Shown one piece after another: positions 28,934 through 38,115 of a stretch of DNA of 44,088 nucleotides. Numbering within the stretch: position 1 is the first letter of the stretch; every line of letters begins with the position of its first letter. Source of the DNA: Brevundimonas sp. (GTDB lineage: Bacteria > Pseudomonadota > Alphaproteobacteria > Caulobacterales > Caulobacteraceae); the NCBI RefSeq assembly GCF_027484365.1, contig NZ_JAIXTC010000014.1, positions 1 to 44,088 on the forward strand, read 5' to 3'. The notes beneath the pieces were generated by a model. The model worked only from the letters and a program-made list of their open reading frames with translations. It did no database searches and was not told the DNA's origin. The position numbers and the translations under genes are program-made.

Positions 28934-30097
28934 TTAACTCTGGAGTTCGCCTGCGGCCGTTTCGAACGCCCAGTCCAGCCATGGCGTAGCGGCGACGATA
29001 TCATCGGTCTCTACCGTGCAGCCGCACCAGATCCGCAAGCCCGCCGGCGCGTTGCGGTGGCTCTCGACGTCAAAGGCGGCCCCTTCGGCCTCCAGCAGCG
29101 ACTTCATCCGCTTGACGAAGGCCTGACGTTTGGCACCGTCCAGCGCCGTGACGCGCGGATCGACGATCTTCAGGCATACCGAGGTGGTGGATCGGATCGC
29201 TGCGTCCTCGGCGAGATACTCGACCCAGCCTGTCCGGCCGACCCAGTCGCCCAGCGCCGCGGCATTCGCATCCGTCCTCCGGATCAGCTCCGCCAGTCCT
29301 CCCGCCCCTTCCGCCCACTCCAGCGCGTCGATCCAGTCCTCCAGCGTCCACAGCGAGAAGGTGTTGATCATGGTGCCGGTGGCCAGGCCCCGGTCGAACC
29401 CCTTGGCGTCACGCAGGCGCAATACCTTGGGCACCGGGCGTGGCGGCTCGTAGGTGTCCAGTCGGGCCACGGCGCGCGGCGACAGCACCGCCACGCCGAT
29501 TCCCGCTTCGCCGCCCAACGCCTTCTGAAAAGAGAAGGTCACGACATCGAGCTTGGAGAAATCCATGGGCATGGCGAAGGCGGCCGAGGTGGCGTCGCAG
29601 ATCACGAGCCCTTCCCGGTCGTCGGCGATCCAGTCCACGCCCGGCGTCTTCACGCCCGAGGTGGTACCGTTCCACGGGAACACCAGATCCTTCGCAGGAT
29701 CCACTTTCGTGACGTCGGGAAACTGGCCCCAGGGCGCCTCGATGATTTCCAGATCGTCGAGTTTCAGGTGATCCTTGGCGTCTACCGCCCATTGTTTGCC
29801 GAAATTCTCGAACGCCATGACCTGCACGGGCCGCTGCCCCAGCATGTTCCACATGGCCGCTTCGACCGCCCCGGTATCGGAACCCGGAAGATAGGCCAGC
29901 ACCCAGTGCTCGGGGATCTCAAGCACGTCCTTCGTCAGTCGCAGACCATAGGCAAACCGCTCGACAACCTCCGGCGCACGGATGCCCCGCCCCAGCAGAT
30001 CATGGGGCAAGGTCTGCGACGACCAGCCCGGCCTCTTGGCTGTCGGCCCCGCCGAGAACCAGGGTCGCTCCGGCTTCACATCTGGCTTGGAGATCAT
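28934..30097 (-). CDS. serC: Phosphoserine aminotransferase (TIGR01365-type)
   Basis: SerC makes 3-phosphoserine from 3-phosphohydroxypyruvate and glutamate with PLP. The 387-residue protein starts at the ATG at 30097, which shares its A with the stop of the DnaJ-like gene; a longer frame to 30316 lies inside that gene and is not used. Visible features are the N-terminal RPWFSAGPTAKRPGW, GSDTGAVEAAMWN, PWNGTTSGVK, CDATSAAFAMP, and the PLP lysine Lys192 in FSFQKALGGEAG. It is the alphaproteobacterial/archaeal variant, distinct from E. coli SerC. serA, the usual partner, is not adjacent. Confidence 0.92.
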   Translation of the reverse strand: MISKPDVKPERPWFSAGPTAKRPGWSSQTLPHDLLGRGIRAPEVVERFAYGLRLTKDVLEIPEHWVLAYLPGSDTGAVEAAMWNMLGQRPVQVMAFENFGKQWAVDAKDHLKLDDLEIIEAPWGQFPDVTKVDPAKDLVFPWNGTTSGVKTPGVDWIADDREGLVICDATSAAFAMPMDFSKLDVVTFSFQKALGGEAGIGVAVLSPRAVARLDTYEPPRPVPKVLRLRDAKGFDRGLATGTMINTFSLWTLEDWIDALEWAEGAGGLAELIRRTDANAAALGDWVGRTGWVEYLAEDAAIRSTTSVCLKIVDPRVTALDGAKRQAFVKRMKSLLEAEGAAFDVESHRNAPAGLRIWCGCTVETDDIVAATPWLDWAFETAAGELQS

Positions 30098-31011
30098 CAG
30101 ACCCGCCCCGGCTTGTAGGGACGGTTGGCGCGCCAATCCTCGGCGACCCTCTGAAGGATCGGATCGATAACCTCGGGCAAGGTCACGATAAGTCGCGCCT
30201 TCAGGTCGCCACGCGTCCCACCAGCAAAGGCGCCACGCCCCTTCAGCCTCAGGATCTGTCCGGAATTCGATCCCTTGGGCACCGTCACCGAGACGGTTCC
30301 ATCCGGCGTCGGGCATTCGACCTTGCCGCCCAGGATCGCGTCGGGCGCCGAGATCGCCAGATCCATGATCAGGTCAGCGCCATCGACCTTGAACACCGGA
30401 TGGGGCGCGATGCGGAGTTCGATCAAGGCATCGCCCGGCTCGGTCCGTCCCGGCGTTCCCTGTCCACGCAACCGGATGGTCTGGCCGTTGGTCGCGCCCT
30501 TCGGGATGGTCACATCGAGGGTACGACCGTCCGAAAACTGGATTCGCCGCGTGGCCCCGCCGATGGAGTCCTCCAGGCTGATCTCCAGGGTGGCCCGGAC
30601 GTCCTGTCCGCGACCGAAGCCCGCGGCCCGACCTCGCCCTCCTCCGCCGAACCGACCGAAGATGTCGTCGAGATCCAGATCCTCGAATGCTGCGCGACCG
30701 CCGGGACCGCCCGCAGGATTGAAACCGAACCCACCGGCGCCCGCACCTGTTGCGCCGGTCTGTCCGCCGAACCCGCGATATTGCGGCTGCCCGTCGGCAT
30801 CGATCTGACCCGAATCGTATTTCGACTTCTTGTCCGGGTCGCTCAGAAGGTCGAACGCCGCCGAAACACGCTTGAAACGTTCCTCGGTCGCGGTGTCGCC
30901 TCGGTTCTTGTCCGGGTGCAACTCCTTGGCCAGCTTGCGGAACGCGGCCTTGATATCGGCGGCGCTCGCCCCCCTGGACACTCCCAGTTCCTTGTAGGGA
31001 TCACCCGCCAC
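30097..31011 (-). CDS. DnaJ/CbpA-like co-chaperone without zinc finger
   Basis: This 304-residue J-protein has an N-terminal J domain (DPYKELGVSRGASAADIKAAFRKLA, HPD at 32-34), a Gly/Phe-rich linker with FGGGGRGRAAGFGRGQD, and two beta-barrel substrate domains (LEISLEDSIGGATRRIQF, VTIPKGATNGQTIRLRGQG, and a second VTVPKGSNSGQILRLKGRG). The four CXXCXGXG zinc motifs of DnaJ are absent, so it is of the CbpA class. It should stimulate DnaK. It precedes serC with a one-base TGATG overlap. The GTA tail-tip gene ends 100 bases upstream. Confidence 0.92.
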   Translation of the reverse strand: MAGDPYKELGVSRGASAADIKAAFRKLAKELHPDKNRGDTATEERFKRVSAAFDLLSDPDKKSKYDSGQIDADGQPQYRGFGGQTGATGAGAGGFGFNPAGGPGGRAAFEDLDLDDIFGRFGGGGRGRAAGFGRGQDVRATLEISLEDSIGGATRRIQFSDGRTLDVTIPKGATNGQTIRLRGQGTPGRTEPGDALIELRIAPHPVFKVDGADLIMDLAISAPDAILGGKVECPTPDGTVSVTVPKGSNSGQILRLKGRGAFAGGTRGDLKARLIVTLPEVIDPILQRVAEDWRANRPYKPGRV

Positions 31012-31111
31012 GCCGTTCGCCGCTCCGTCACGCTTGGTTGAATCCGGCTCGCGCGTCGCGACCGACCTTCGCTTCGTCAGTTAAGGCATGCGGAGTGCGG
31101 TGCAACGTTTT

Positions 31112-34100
31112 TCAGGCGATCAGTGGCACTTGCGCCTCCACGCCCCACCCGAAGCCGAGGCCGTACTGGGATACGGCGATCAACGCATCCGGCCCGACGC
31201 CGTCCGGAAAGTCCGCAGCCAGATCATCGTCGCCATAGAACACCGATGTCGCGTCTGCCTCAATCACCCTCCGTTCCAGAGCACCGTCAAGAACCCGCAC
31301 CCTGAACCGACGCGGATCGACCTCCACAGGCTCCAGATCCCAGACGTCGCCGATCCTGACCCTGGGCGTCCATCGCAACATCCGTCCGCCGGCTTCCTGC
31401 ACGATCGTCAGGACCGGGCTCCACGGCCGCGCGTGCAGCCCCCTCATCATGAAAGTGGTCTCCGCGAACCTCGGCCCGCCCGGCGCATCCCCGGCCGGAC
31501 CGGCACGCACGATCCGCGCCAGTCCCCGTTCACCGGTCGCCGTCTCGATGCGCCCCGCCCTGGGGTCCAGCAGCACGACGAGACTGCCCTCCGTCGCCAC
31601 CGACGACATCTCGCCTTCTGTTCCCTGTTGCCCCCGCAACAGCCCGCTCAGCCGCCAGACGCCGTCGGCCGACAGGCTCGCGTGTCGATACTGCAGGATC
31701 TCCCACCCGGACGCCGTCTCTACGACCGCCAGATTTTTGCCTGCCAGTACAGCCCCTTCCGACAAACTGGCCGGAGGTGCGCCTTCCAGCCTCACCACCA
31801 ACGTGTTCGTCTCGTCCCAACGGTGCAGGACGCCGGGGACCAGGGCCTGCGTGAGCCGTCCGACCGTCGCCGGCGCCGCGACCGTTCCCCTCATCGTCAG
31901 GGTTTCTGCATCCTGACCGGCATGCACGGTCATCGGCCGCCACGGTTCACAGGCCACGATCGCGATCGGCCGATCTTCCGCTTCCGCGCCAGGCAGTGGC
32001 GGCAGGTCGAGGACCCGCACAAACGGCGCGCCCGCGACATCGGTGCCTGATCCCGGTCGCCACCCGACCGGCTCGGTCCCGACCACCGCGCCATCGCGTC
32101 GCGCCAGCACCGCCTTCGGAATCTCGTCCAGCGTCATTCGCTCGACCCGCCAGGCGCCGGGTTCGCCCTCAACCGCCACCGTGTCGCCGGCCTCGAGCCG
32201 CAGTGCTTCGAGGGGACCGACGGCGAGCGTCAGCCGATCTTCGCCCTCACCCCTCAGCAGCCGTCGCGCCAACGCCCTTGCCAATCCCGGATCGCAGACG
32301 GCCGGCAGGGCTTCGTCCACTCCGCCGCCGTCGCCATCCCCCCGAACCACCGTCGCGCCGGTCTGATAGTCCGCGCCCTCATCGATGAACCGTACCCGCG
32401 CCGTACCCGGAAGCGCTTCCAGCGACCGTGTCCGCACCGGGCCGGCGCTTTCTTCCGTCAATGCCAGATTCTCCGGCTTCAGCCTTGCGCCCGCGGACTC
32501 TACTCCGATCAAGGACACTCGCCCGCCTCGCTCGGCGGCTGCCATGTCGAAGGCTTGCAACAGAGGTTCCAGGGCGTCCCGCGTCCGCATCGGCCGGTCG
32601 ATCACGTAGCCGGACACGGCTCCGGACGCCGGTCCGATCTCGAAATCGTCGACCCCGCCACGCCTGAGGATGGCGGCAAGAAGCGTTCCCGATTCTCCGG
32701 TCATGCGCCCGTTCAGCCAGTGCCCGGCCGACCAGGCTCCGACATCGGCCCAGACATCGGCCCGCGCCGGAAACGCCGGATAGGGCCGTGCGTCCCAGCA
32801 CCAGGCGTCTGCCGCCTCCAGCATAGGTCCGCCGTAGGTCGCAGACATCGGGTTGTGTGTGGGCGACTCAAAATGCGTCAGCACCGCCTCCAGGGCCCTT
32901 CGCTGCAAGCGGTCGTCCCGTGCTCCCGTAGAGAATGGCGGCAGAAAGCTCTCGGATGACTTCGGATCCTGGAACAGGTTCGGCGCGTTGCCGCCCCGGT
33001 CAACCGCTGCGCAACCAAACTCGGTCAGCCGGATCGGCTTCATCCCTGGAACCCAGGCCGTCGGCGTCGCACGCCTCACCCCGGCCGGTCGGTCATGGTG
33101 CGGGTTAGACCACCAGCCGACGAGGTCTTTGGCCCGGAAGACCCAATCCTCGCCGTGGCTGGTGTCGCGGATCGGCGTCCTCGTCTGCGCCGCCCGGTCG
33201 GGATCGCCGGCGTAGTACCAGTCGAATCTTTCGCCGCCGGCGACCTGTCGAGCCAGATAGTCAGGATCATCCGGCCCGCCGAACATCCCTGCATCGATGC
33301 CGCCGTCCCCGTCACGCCAGTCACCAAGCGGAGGATACCAGTCGATGCCGACGTAGCTGATCGCGTCGTCCGCCCAAAGCGGGTCGAGATGAAAGATCAC
33401 ATCGCCGGACCCGTCGTCGGGCCTGTGTCCTGAATACTCCGACCAGTCTGCTGCATACGACAGAGCCATTTCCGGCCCCGCGACAGCCCGGCAGTCTGCC
33501 GCCAGCGAGCGATAGTGCGCCACAGCCGGGTATCCGCCGGTCGCGTCGCGTGTCCAGGTCAGCCCCCGCATCTCCGACCCGATCAAAAGACCGTCACACC
33601 CCGTCTCGGCCGCCAGTCCGGCATAGTGCAACGCCAGCCGACGCAACCCCCAGTCTCCGCCGAAAATCGCCGCCACATCCGCTGTTGCCTCCGAGCCGTC
33701 CCGGCCCACAATCCGGCCTCGCCACGGATAGGCCGGCTGCCGAACGCCCCCATAGGGGTCAGGCAAGGCGTTGTCGGCCGCCAGATCCATGAACACGAAG
33801 GGATAGAGGGTCACCGCCCACCCCCGCGCCTTCAACGCCGCCACCGCCTGTCGCACACTGTCGTCCGATGGCGTCCCGCCATAGGCAGGCGATCCATCGA
33901 CCTCGCTGATCAGGTGCGCATTCTCTCGCCCAAGACCGGCGACCGACCACTCCTGCGGCTCAGTCAGCTTGTCCCGCCGTTCGACTCCCGGCTTCACCCG
34001 ACAATGCGACGCTCTCAGGTCGTCGCCGAACCAGCCGACAACGAGACTGACCCGCTTCAGGTTCGGGCACTGCGCCTGCAGCTGGTCCAGCGAGGCGGTC

Positions 34101-34855
34101 AGATCCGGCCGACCGTCACCCAGGTGCACATTCTCCGGCACTGTCCGCGTGAGCCCGTCCCGCCTCATGACCGGCCCGGTCGCCAGCACGAACTCCCCGG
34201 CCCCGGGGATCAGGCACACGCCTTCCAGCTTTTCCTCCAGGGTCTCGCCGCCCGGCCGACGGAACACTTCGAAACTCAGCTGTGGAACCCGGTCTCCGAA
34301 CGACCCGAGCGGCAAGTCCTCGAACACCACATAGGCCGTACCTCGGTAGGCGGGCGCCCCACCGATGCGACCTGCAGATCCGGTCCCCGGGGCCGCCTCA
34401 ACCGCTTCAATTAGCGGGTCCGGCATCTGATCCTGCGAGCCGCGATAGACCCGCAAGGCCACGCCGGCCTGGTCCAGAATCTTGCCGTCCGCCCAGATCC
34501 GTCCAATCCCGTCGATCGGTCCCTCGCTGATCGCCACCGCGAAGCTCAGCGAATAGGCATAGTCGACCGTCCTCGGCCCGCCCTTGCCGCCGCCGCTCTC
34601 GTTGCGGCGCTCCAGGAACCGTGCGGCCCAGATCATCTGTCCCGTTACACGCGCCCGGCCGAAGACGCAGGCCATGGGCGCCCCCTCGGCCGTAGACTGG
34701 ATCCTCAGCGTCTCCAGCCTGGGCCCCCGCTGACGAGCTGGCGACAACGCGCCGATCAGTCCCCGATCGACCACCCCGCCCAGCGCCCCGCCAAGAGCCC
34801 GCCCGGCTCCGCCGCCGATCAGTCCGCCGACACCGCCCAGGATCACCTGCGCCAT
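31112..34855 (-). CDS. GTA tail tip/host-specificity protein (RcGTA gp15 type)
   Basis: This 1247-residue protein corresponds to the large tail-tip 'megatron' of RcGTA (Rcc01698). It has a Gly-rich N-terminus (MAQVILGGVGGLIGGGAG), the LRIQSTAEGAPMACVFGRARVTGQMIWA baseplate-hub region, a central glycoside-hydrolase-like TIM barrel (LLIGSEMRGLTWTR, YVGIDWYPPLGDWRD, LTEFGCAAVDRGGN), and C-terminal beta-rich domains. It is intact and nearly the usual length. Its start overlaps the end of the NlpC/P60 gene by 13 bases. It is the last gene of the GTA cluster; after it come DnaJ-like and serC genes. In RcGTA this protein contacts the recipient cell surface. Confidence 0.95.
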   Translation of the reverse strand: MAQVILGGVGGLIGGGAGRALGGALGGVVDRGLIGALSPARQRGPRLETLRIQSTAEGAPMACVFGRARVTGQMIWAARFLERRNESGGGKGGPRTVDYAYSLSFAVAISEGPIDGIGRIWADGKILDQAGVALRVYRGSQDQMPDPLIEAVEAAPGTGSAGRIGGAPAYRGTAYVVFEDLPLGSFGDRVPQLSFEVFRRPGGETLEEKLEGVCLIPGAGEFVLATGPVMRRDGLTRTVPENVHLGDGRPDLTASLDQLQAQCPNLKRVSLVVGWFGDDLRASHCRVKPGVERRDKLTEPQEWSVAGLGRENAHLISEVDGSPAYGGTPSDDSVRQAVAALKARGWAVTLYPFVFMDLAADNALPDPYGGVRQPAYPWRGRIVGRDGSEATADVAAIFGGDWGLRRLALHYAGLAAETGCDGLLIGSEMRGLTWTRDATGGYPAVAHYRSLAADCRAVAGPEMALSYAADWSEYSGHRPDDGSGDVIFHLDPLWADDAISYVGIDWYPPLGDWRDGDGGIDAGMFGGPDDPDYLARQVAGGERFDWYYAGDPDRAAQTRTPIRDTSHGEDWVFRAKDLVGWWSNPHHDRPAGVRRATPTAWVPGMKPIRLTEFGCAAVDRGGNAPNLFQDPKSSESFLPPFSTGARDDRLQRRALEAVLTHFESPTHNPMSATYGGPMLEAADAWCWDARPYPAFPARADVWADVGAWSAGHWLNGRMTGESGTLLAAILRRGGVDDFEIGPASGAVSGYVIDRPMRTRDALEPLLQAFDMAAAERGGRVSLIGVESAGARLKPENLALTEESAGPVRTRSLEALPGTARVRFIDEGADYQTGATVVRGDGDGGGVDEALPAVCDPGLARALARRLLRGEGEDRLTLAVGPLEALRLEAGDTVAVEGEPGAWRVERMTLDEIPKAVLARRDGAVVGTEPVGWRPGSGTDVAGAPFVRVLDLPPLPGAEAEDRPIAIVACEPWRPMTVHAGQDAETLTMRGTVAAPATVGRLTQALVPGVLHRWDETNTLVVRLEGAPPASLSEGAVLAGKNLAVVETASGWEILQYRHASLSADGVWRLSGLLRGQQGTEGEMSSVATEGSLVVLLDPRAGRIETATGERGLARIVRAGPAGDAPGGPRFAETTFMMRGLHARPWSPVLTIVQEAGGRMLRWTPRVRIGDVWDLEPVEVDPRRFRVRVLDGALERRVIEADATSVFYGDDDLAADFPDGVGPDALIAVSQYGLGFGWGVEAQVPLIA

Positions 34856-35301
34856 CTGTCGCCTCCACTTGCCTCATCAGGCCAGGCGAACACGGCCGTC
34901 AGCCGTCGCATCCACCACGGCCCCATCCAGCTCTCGACCACCGCTCGCCCCCAATAGGCATGGATCATCCGCGGCTCTGGCCCGCCGACGTCGCTCAGGA
35001 TCGCACAGTGTTTGACAGGCGCCCCCTCGGCCATTCGGAACAGAAGGATGTCCCCGGGCTGCATGTCTGCGACCGGTTTCCGGATGAGCCACCGCTGCGC
35101 CGCTTCCAGCAGGGTCTCGTCCCCGCCTACCTCGGCCCAGTCTGGCCGGTATGTGGGAATCGCTTCGGGCTCCACGCCCACCGTCTCTCGCCAAACACCA
35201 CGTAGGAGGCCGAGACAGTCCGCTCCTTCGCCGTTCAGGCTGGCCTGATGTCGATAGGGGGTGCCCAGCCATTTGCGCGCAGCCGCCACCCGGTCGCTCA
35301 C
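34843..35301 (-). CDS. GTA cell-wall peptidase, NlpC/P60 family (RcGTA gp14 type)
   Basis: The 152-residue protein is the tail-associated cysteine peptidase (Rcc01697-like) that opens peptidoglycan during DNA delivery. The catalytic Cys lies in GEGADCLGLLRG, with histidines in VKHCAIL and MIHAYWGRAV. It starts at GTG 35301, overlapping the preceding gene's stop as GTGA. Length and position between DUF2163 and the tail-tip gene match the RcGTA order. Catalytic residues are all present, so it should be active. Confidence 0.94.
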   Translation of the reverse strand: MSDRVAAARKWLGTPYRHQASLNGEGADCLGLLRGVWRETVGVEPEAIPTYRPDWAEVGGDETLLEAAQRWLIRKPVADMQPGDILLFRMAEGAPVKHCAILSDVGGPEPRMIHAYWGRAVVESWMGPWWMRRLTAVFAWPDEASGGDRWRR

Positions 35302-35942
35302 CGCCGGCTCCTGCCGTCATGTTGTCCGCCCGCGGCCGGATAGGCGGTCAGGAAATCGTCGCCCGGAATGTCGGGGAAACCCTGGAAGTTGACGCCGTTC
35401 CCGAAGGTCTCGACGCAGGTCTCCCAGCGCTTGTCACAGGTCCGCCCGTCCGGATTCACGCCGCAGCGTGCATCGCCCAGCACCGCGTCGCAGGACCGCC
35501 CGTAGGTTCGGCCCACAACCCGCTCCAGCGCCGACAGCGGCCCTTCAACCTCCGCCGTGAATCCTTCGCCCTCTCGCCGGATCCGGCTCAGGATCCCGCG
35601 ACCCAGCAAGACCTTCAGGTCCGGCCGCGCCCAATCCACCCGCAACAACGCCACCGTCGCCCGGTCCCACAGGCCCGCCGCAACATCAGCGTCGACGATC
35701 CGATCGTCGTCCAGCACACCCCCGACCGTCAGGGTCCCGGCCGCCAGTCCCTCGGCCGTCTCCGCCGCCCCCTGCGACCAGCCGCTCGCCGCGCGACAGA
35801 GGACTCCGTCGACGTCGAGGTCCCGATCGTGATCGGTGAACCCCATCCGCGTCGCGTCAGCCCGCTCGACGATCCAGACATGACAAAGCGTCGCTGCCCC
35901 GCTCTCTATGCGGGCAGCCATCTCCTCAGGAATGTCACGCAT
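35298..35942 (-). CDS. GTA tail hub protein, DUF2163 (RcGTA gp13 type)
   Basis: The 214-residue DUF2163 protein corresponds to the RcGTA hub protein Rcc01696. Features are the N-terminal MRDIPEEMAARIESGAATLCHVW, TDHDRDLDVDGV, and a cysteine-rich C-terminal part (YGRSCDAVLGDARCGVN, GRTCDKRWETC) ending in NFQGFPDIPGDDFL, where relatives bind an iron-sulfur cluster. It begins one base after the DUF2460 gene. All residues of the usual Cys pattern appear to be kept. Confidence 0.94.
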   Translation of the reverse strand: MRDIPEEMAARIESGAATLCHVWIVERADATRMGFTDHDRDLDVDGVLCRAASGWSQGAAETAEGLAAGTLTVGGVLDDDRIVDADVAAGLWDRATVALLRVDWARPDLKVLLGRGILSRIRREGEGFTAEVEGPLSALERVVGRTYGRSCDAVLGDARCGVNPDGRTCDKRWETCVETFGNGVNFQGFPDIPGDDFLTAYPAAGGQHDGRSRR

Positions 35943-35943
35943 C

Positions 35944-36561
35944 TCAGACCCGCAGCTCGATCAGCGGAACCGCCGCCATCCGCCCGGCGCCGAAACTCTC
36001 CAGCGTGACCTCCAGCCGGTCCGCGTCGAACCGCACCGGCGTGTCGAACAGAAAGCCCGCCGTCACCGGCATGCCCGCCCCAGCCGCCGCGTCCAGGGTC
36101 ACCATTCCGGTCGCGGCGTTGACGGAAAACGCTTCGCTCGCCAGCTCGACGCCTCCGACCTCGACGCGGACTGTTCCCTCGACGGGTTTGGCGATCGGCC
36201 GCACGACGTCGCCGTAGGCCTTCACCAACGGGAACGCCGTCCGTGTCCCGTTGCCTATCCCCAGCGCCTGGTCGGTCGCCGCAGGCGTCTCGCCCGGGGT
36301 GCACGACGCATAGTCGGCGAAATCGCGAAACCGGAACCCGTAGAGCCGGCCGCGTCTGGCCTCGAAGAAGGCGGTCAGCTCGGCCATGTCTGTCAGCGAT
36401 CTCAGGTTCGCCCCGATCAGGTAACGTCTTCGGCCCATCGCCCACGGGGTCGACCGTCGCTCGAAGCCGGACGCGAGGGTCACGACGTCGGTCCGCCGCT
36501 CGACCCCGCCTGTCGATCCGAACGCCAGCCGCGCGGGCAGGCGCACCTCGTGAAAGGCCAT
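35944..36561 (-). CDS. GTA distal tail protein, DUF2460 (RcGTA gp12 type)
   Basis: The 205-residue DUF2460 protein matches Rcc01695, the distal tail protein of RcGTA. Typical segments are MAFHEVRLPARLAFGSTGG, the short LASGFERRSTPW motif and RRYLIGANLRSLTDMAELTAFFEARRGRLYGFRFRDFADY near the middle. It starts at ATG 36561 behind AGGAGA. Upstream there are 832 bases before the tape-measure gene, mostly occupied by an opposite-strand gene, so a separate promoter may be needed for gp12 to gp15. Confidence 0.94.
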   Translation of the reverse strand: MAFHEVRLPARLAFGSTGGVERRTDVVTLASGFERRSTPWAMGRRRYLIGANLRSLTDMAELTAFFEARRGRLYGFRFRDFADYASCTPGETPAATDQALGIGNGTRTAFPLVKAYGDVVRPIAKPVEGTVRVEVGGVELASEAFSVNAATGMVTLDAAAGAGMPVTAGFLFDTPVRFDADRLEVTLESFGAGRMAAVPLIELRV

Positions 36562-36658
36562 TCATGTCTCCTGTTTCACTTGTCGGGCGACCACCGCTCG
36601 TCCAGTCTCGCAGCCGAACGCGGCCACCGTCGGCCGCCCGACAGGGGAGCCCGGTTCA

Positions 36659-37345
36659 ATGCGCGGTCAGATTCTCAGCTTCGACGACGCCTCGGGCGCA
36701 GGCCTCATCTCGGGCGATGACGGCATCCGCTACACCTTCGGCCGCGAGGCGATTTCACCGCCGGCCGCCATCACCGCAGGCCTCCGCGTCGACTTCGTCC
36801 CCGTGGCCGGAGAGGCGACGAACGTCATGCTCCTGGCTGCGGCGCCCGCTCCCGCCGCTCCATCGGCGACGCCGGGCGTGCCCGTCGACGGCTTTGACTT
36901 CCAGACCGTCTTCCTCTCGTTCATGGGTCGGACCCGGAGGTCGCATTTCTGGATCGCCTGGGCCTGCCTGCTCGTCGCCGGCTTCGTCGTGAATCTGGTC
37001 CCGTTCCTCGGCCCCCTGCTCGGCCTCGCCCTGATCTGGCCGAACACGGCGATCCAGGTCACGCGGCTTCACGACATGGGCAGGACAGGCTGGCTGGTTC
37101 TCATTCCTGTTGTCACCACCATCGTCGGCATCATCGCCATGATCATGACCGTCGGCGTGTCCGTCTTCCTCAACTGGCAAGCGATCGAGAATGAAGACCC
37201 GGAGGTCATCGTCGCGACCTTCCTGCCGATGCTCGGAATCGGCGCGATCATGGGTCTGGTCGGCCTGATCTTCCTGCTCTGGATTGGCATCAGCGACAGC
37301 CAGCGCGGTGACAATCGCTTCGGCCCCAATCCCAAGGGCGAGTAG
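36659..37345 (+). CDS. Cold-shock-like plus DUF805 membrane protein, inserted in the GTA cluster
   Basis: The 228-residue product combines two parts. Residues 1-60 (RGQILSFDDASGAGLISGDDGIRYTF) resemble a cold-shock/OB-fold domain. After an Ala/Pro linker, residues 75-228 form a DUF805 membrane domain with FMGRTRRSHFW, the RLHDMGRTGW motif, four hydrophobic helices and a C-terminal SQRGDNRFGPNP. It is transcribed against the GTA genes and lies between gp11 and gp12. GGGGAG precedes the ATG. DUF805 proteins are inner membrane proteins of unknown function; no known link to GTAs. Confidence 0.88.
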   Translation: MRGQILSFDDASGAGLISGDDGIRYTFGREAISPPAAITAGLRVDFVPVAGEATNVMLLAAAPAPAAPSATPGVPVDGFDFQTVFLSFMGRTRRSHFWIAWACLLVAGFVVNLVPFLGPLLGLALIWPNTAIQVTRLHDMGRTGWLVLIPVVTTIVGIIAMIMTVGVSVFLNWQAIENEDPEVIVATFLPMLGIGAIMGLVGLIFLLWIGISDSQRGDNRFGPNPKGE

Positions 37346-37393
37346 CCCCGGGCTCAAGTAGCGCGACCGCACAATAGCCCGCAAAGTTAACGT

Positions 37394-37927
37394 CTAGAGC
37401 CGTCGTGCCCCCAGCGCGGCGGCCCTGGCCAACATCTGGGCGATCTGTGCCTCCGACCTCAGCAGCGCCGGCGCTCCGCCATCGACCGTGACGTTCACCG
37501 TCACCCCGCCGTATCCGCCCGTCTCGATCCCTCCCGCCCCCTGCGGCCGGAACACCTCCGGCCCGCGTTCCCCGACCAGATAGGCCCCGCCGCCCAGAAC
37601 CGGCCCGCCGTCCGCCCTCGCCCCGCCGAACCCGACAGCGCCCGCCACCACCTGCGCGATCGCCGCTCCCAGACCACCGCCCGATTCTCCCAGCCCGGCC
37701 CCCACGGCGCCCAGGACCGCGCGGGCCAGCTCGGCCAGGCTGACCTCCCCATCCGCTGCCGCCCGCGCCAGCGATCGCGTGAGGCTGGCTCCGGCACGCC
37801 CGAACGCCTCCTCGATCGCGCTTGCGGTCCGTTCCGCCGGCTCCCTCAGGGCCTCCAGCGCCGCCGCAGCCTCCGCCGCCCGCGCCGGCACGCCGTCCAG
37901 CGCATCCGAGCGATCATCGTCGCTCAT
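37394..37927 (-). CDS. GTA short tape measure protein (RcGTA gp11 type)
   Basis: The 177-residue protein corresponds to the very short tape-measure Rcc01694, which sets the stubby GTA tail length. It has an N-terminal acidic helix, an Ala-rich middle (SLARAAADGEVSLAELARAVLG) and the C-terminal GGPVLGGGAYLVGERGPEVFRP motif common to tape-measure proteins. It is about 40 residues shorter than RcGTA gp11 (219 aa from memory), so the tail may be slightly shorter. The ATG overlaps the gp10.1 stop by four bases. It is the last gene before the interruption by the DUF805 gene. Confidence 0.9.
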   Translation of the reverse strand: MSDDDRSDALDGVPARAAEAAAALEALREPAERTASAIEEAFGRAGASLTRSLARAAADGEVSLAELARAVLGAVGAGLGESGGGLGAAIAQVVAGAVGFGGARADGGPVLGGGAYLVGERGPEVFRPQGAGGIETGGYGGVTVNVTVDGGAPALLRSEAQIAQMLARAAALGARRL

Positions 37928-38115
37928 GTCCCGTCTCCATCCGGCCAGGCCGCCATCAGCCGTTCGAACTCACACCGTCCCATCGGTGCGGCGGCGGTCG
38001 TCGTTTCCGTCAGCATTCGCCACTCCGCCAATGACAGCCGCCAGAACGCTTCGGGTTGCACGCCCAGAGCCGCGCCAATCCGCAGCATCGCCGCCCAGGG
38101 CGTCGCCTCAGCCAC
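37924..38115 (-). CDS. GTA tail assembly chaperone (Rcc01693/gp10.1 type)
   Basis: The 63-residue frame starts at GTG 38115, eight bases inside the end of gp10, giving MAEATPWAAMLRIGAALGVQ. PEAFWRLSLAEWRML follows, the signature of Rcc01693-type tail assembly chaperones (the 'LGLSPEAFWRLTPxE' pattern). A longer frame to 38229 would lie inside gp10 and has no homology. It ends DGDGT and overlaps gp11 as ATGA. In RcGTA this small gene was found to be essential. Confidence 0.88.
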   Translation of the reverse strand: MAEATPWAAMLRIGAALGVQPEAFWRLSLAEWRMLTETTTAAAPMGRCEFERLMAAWPDGDGT

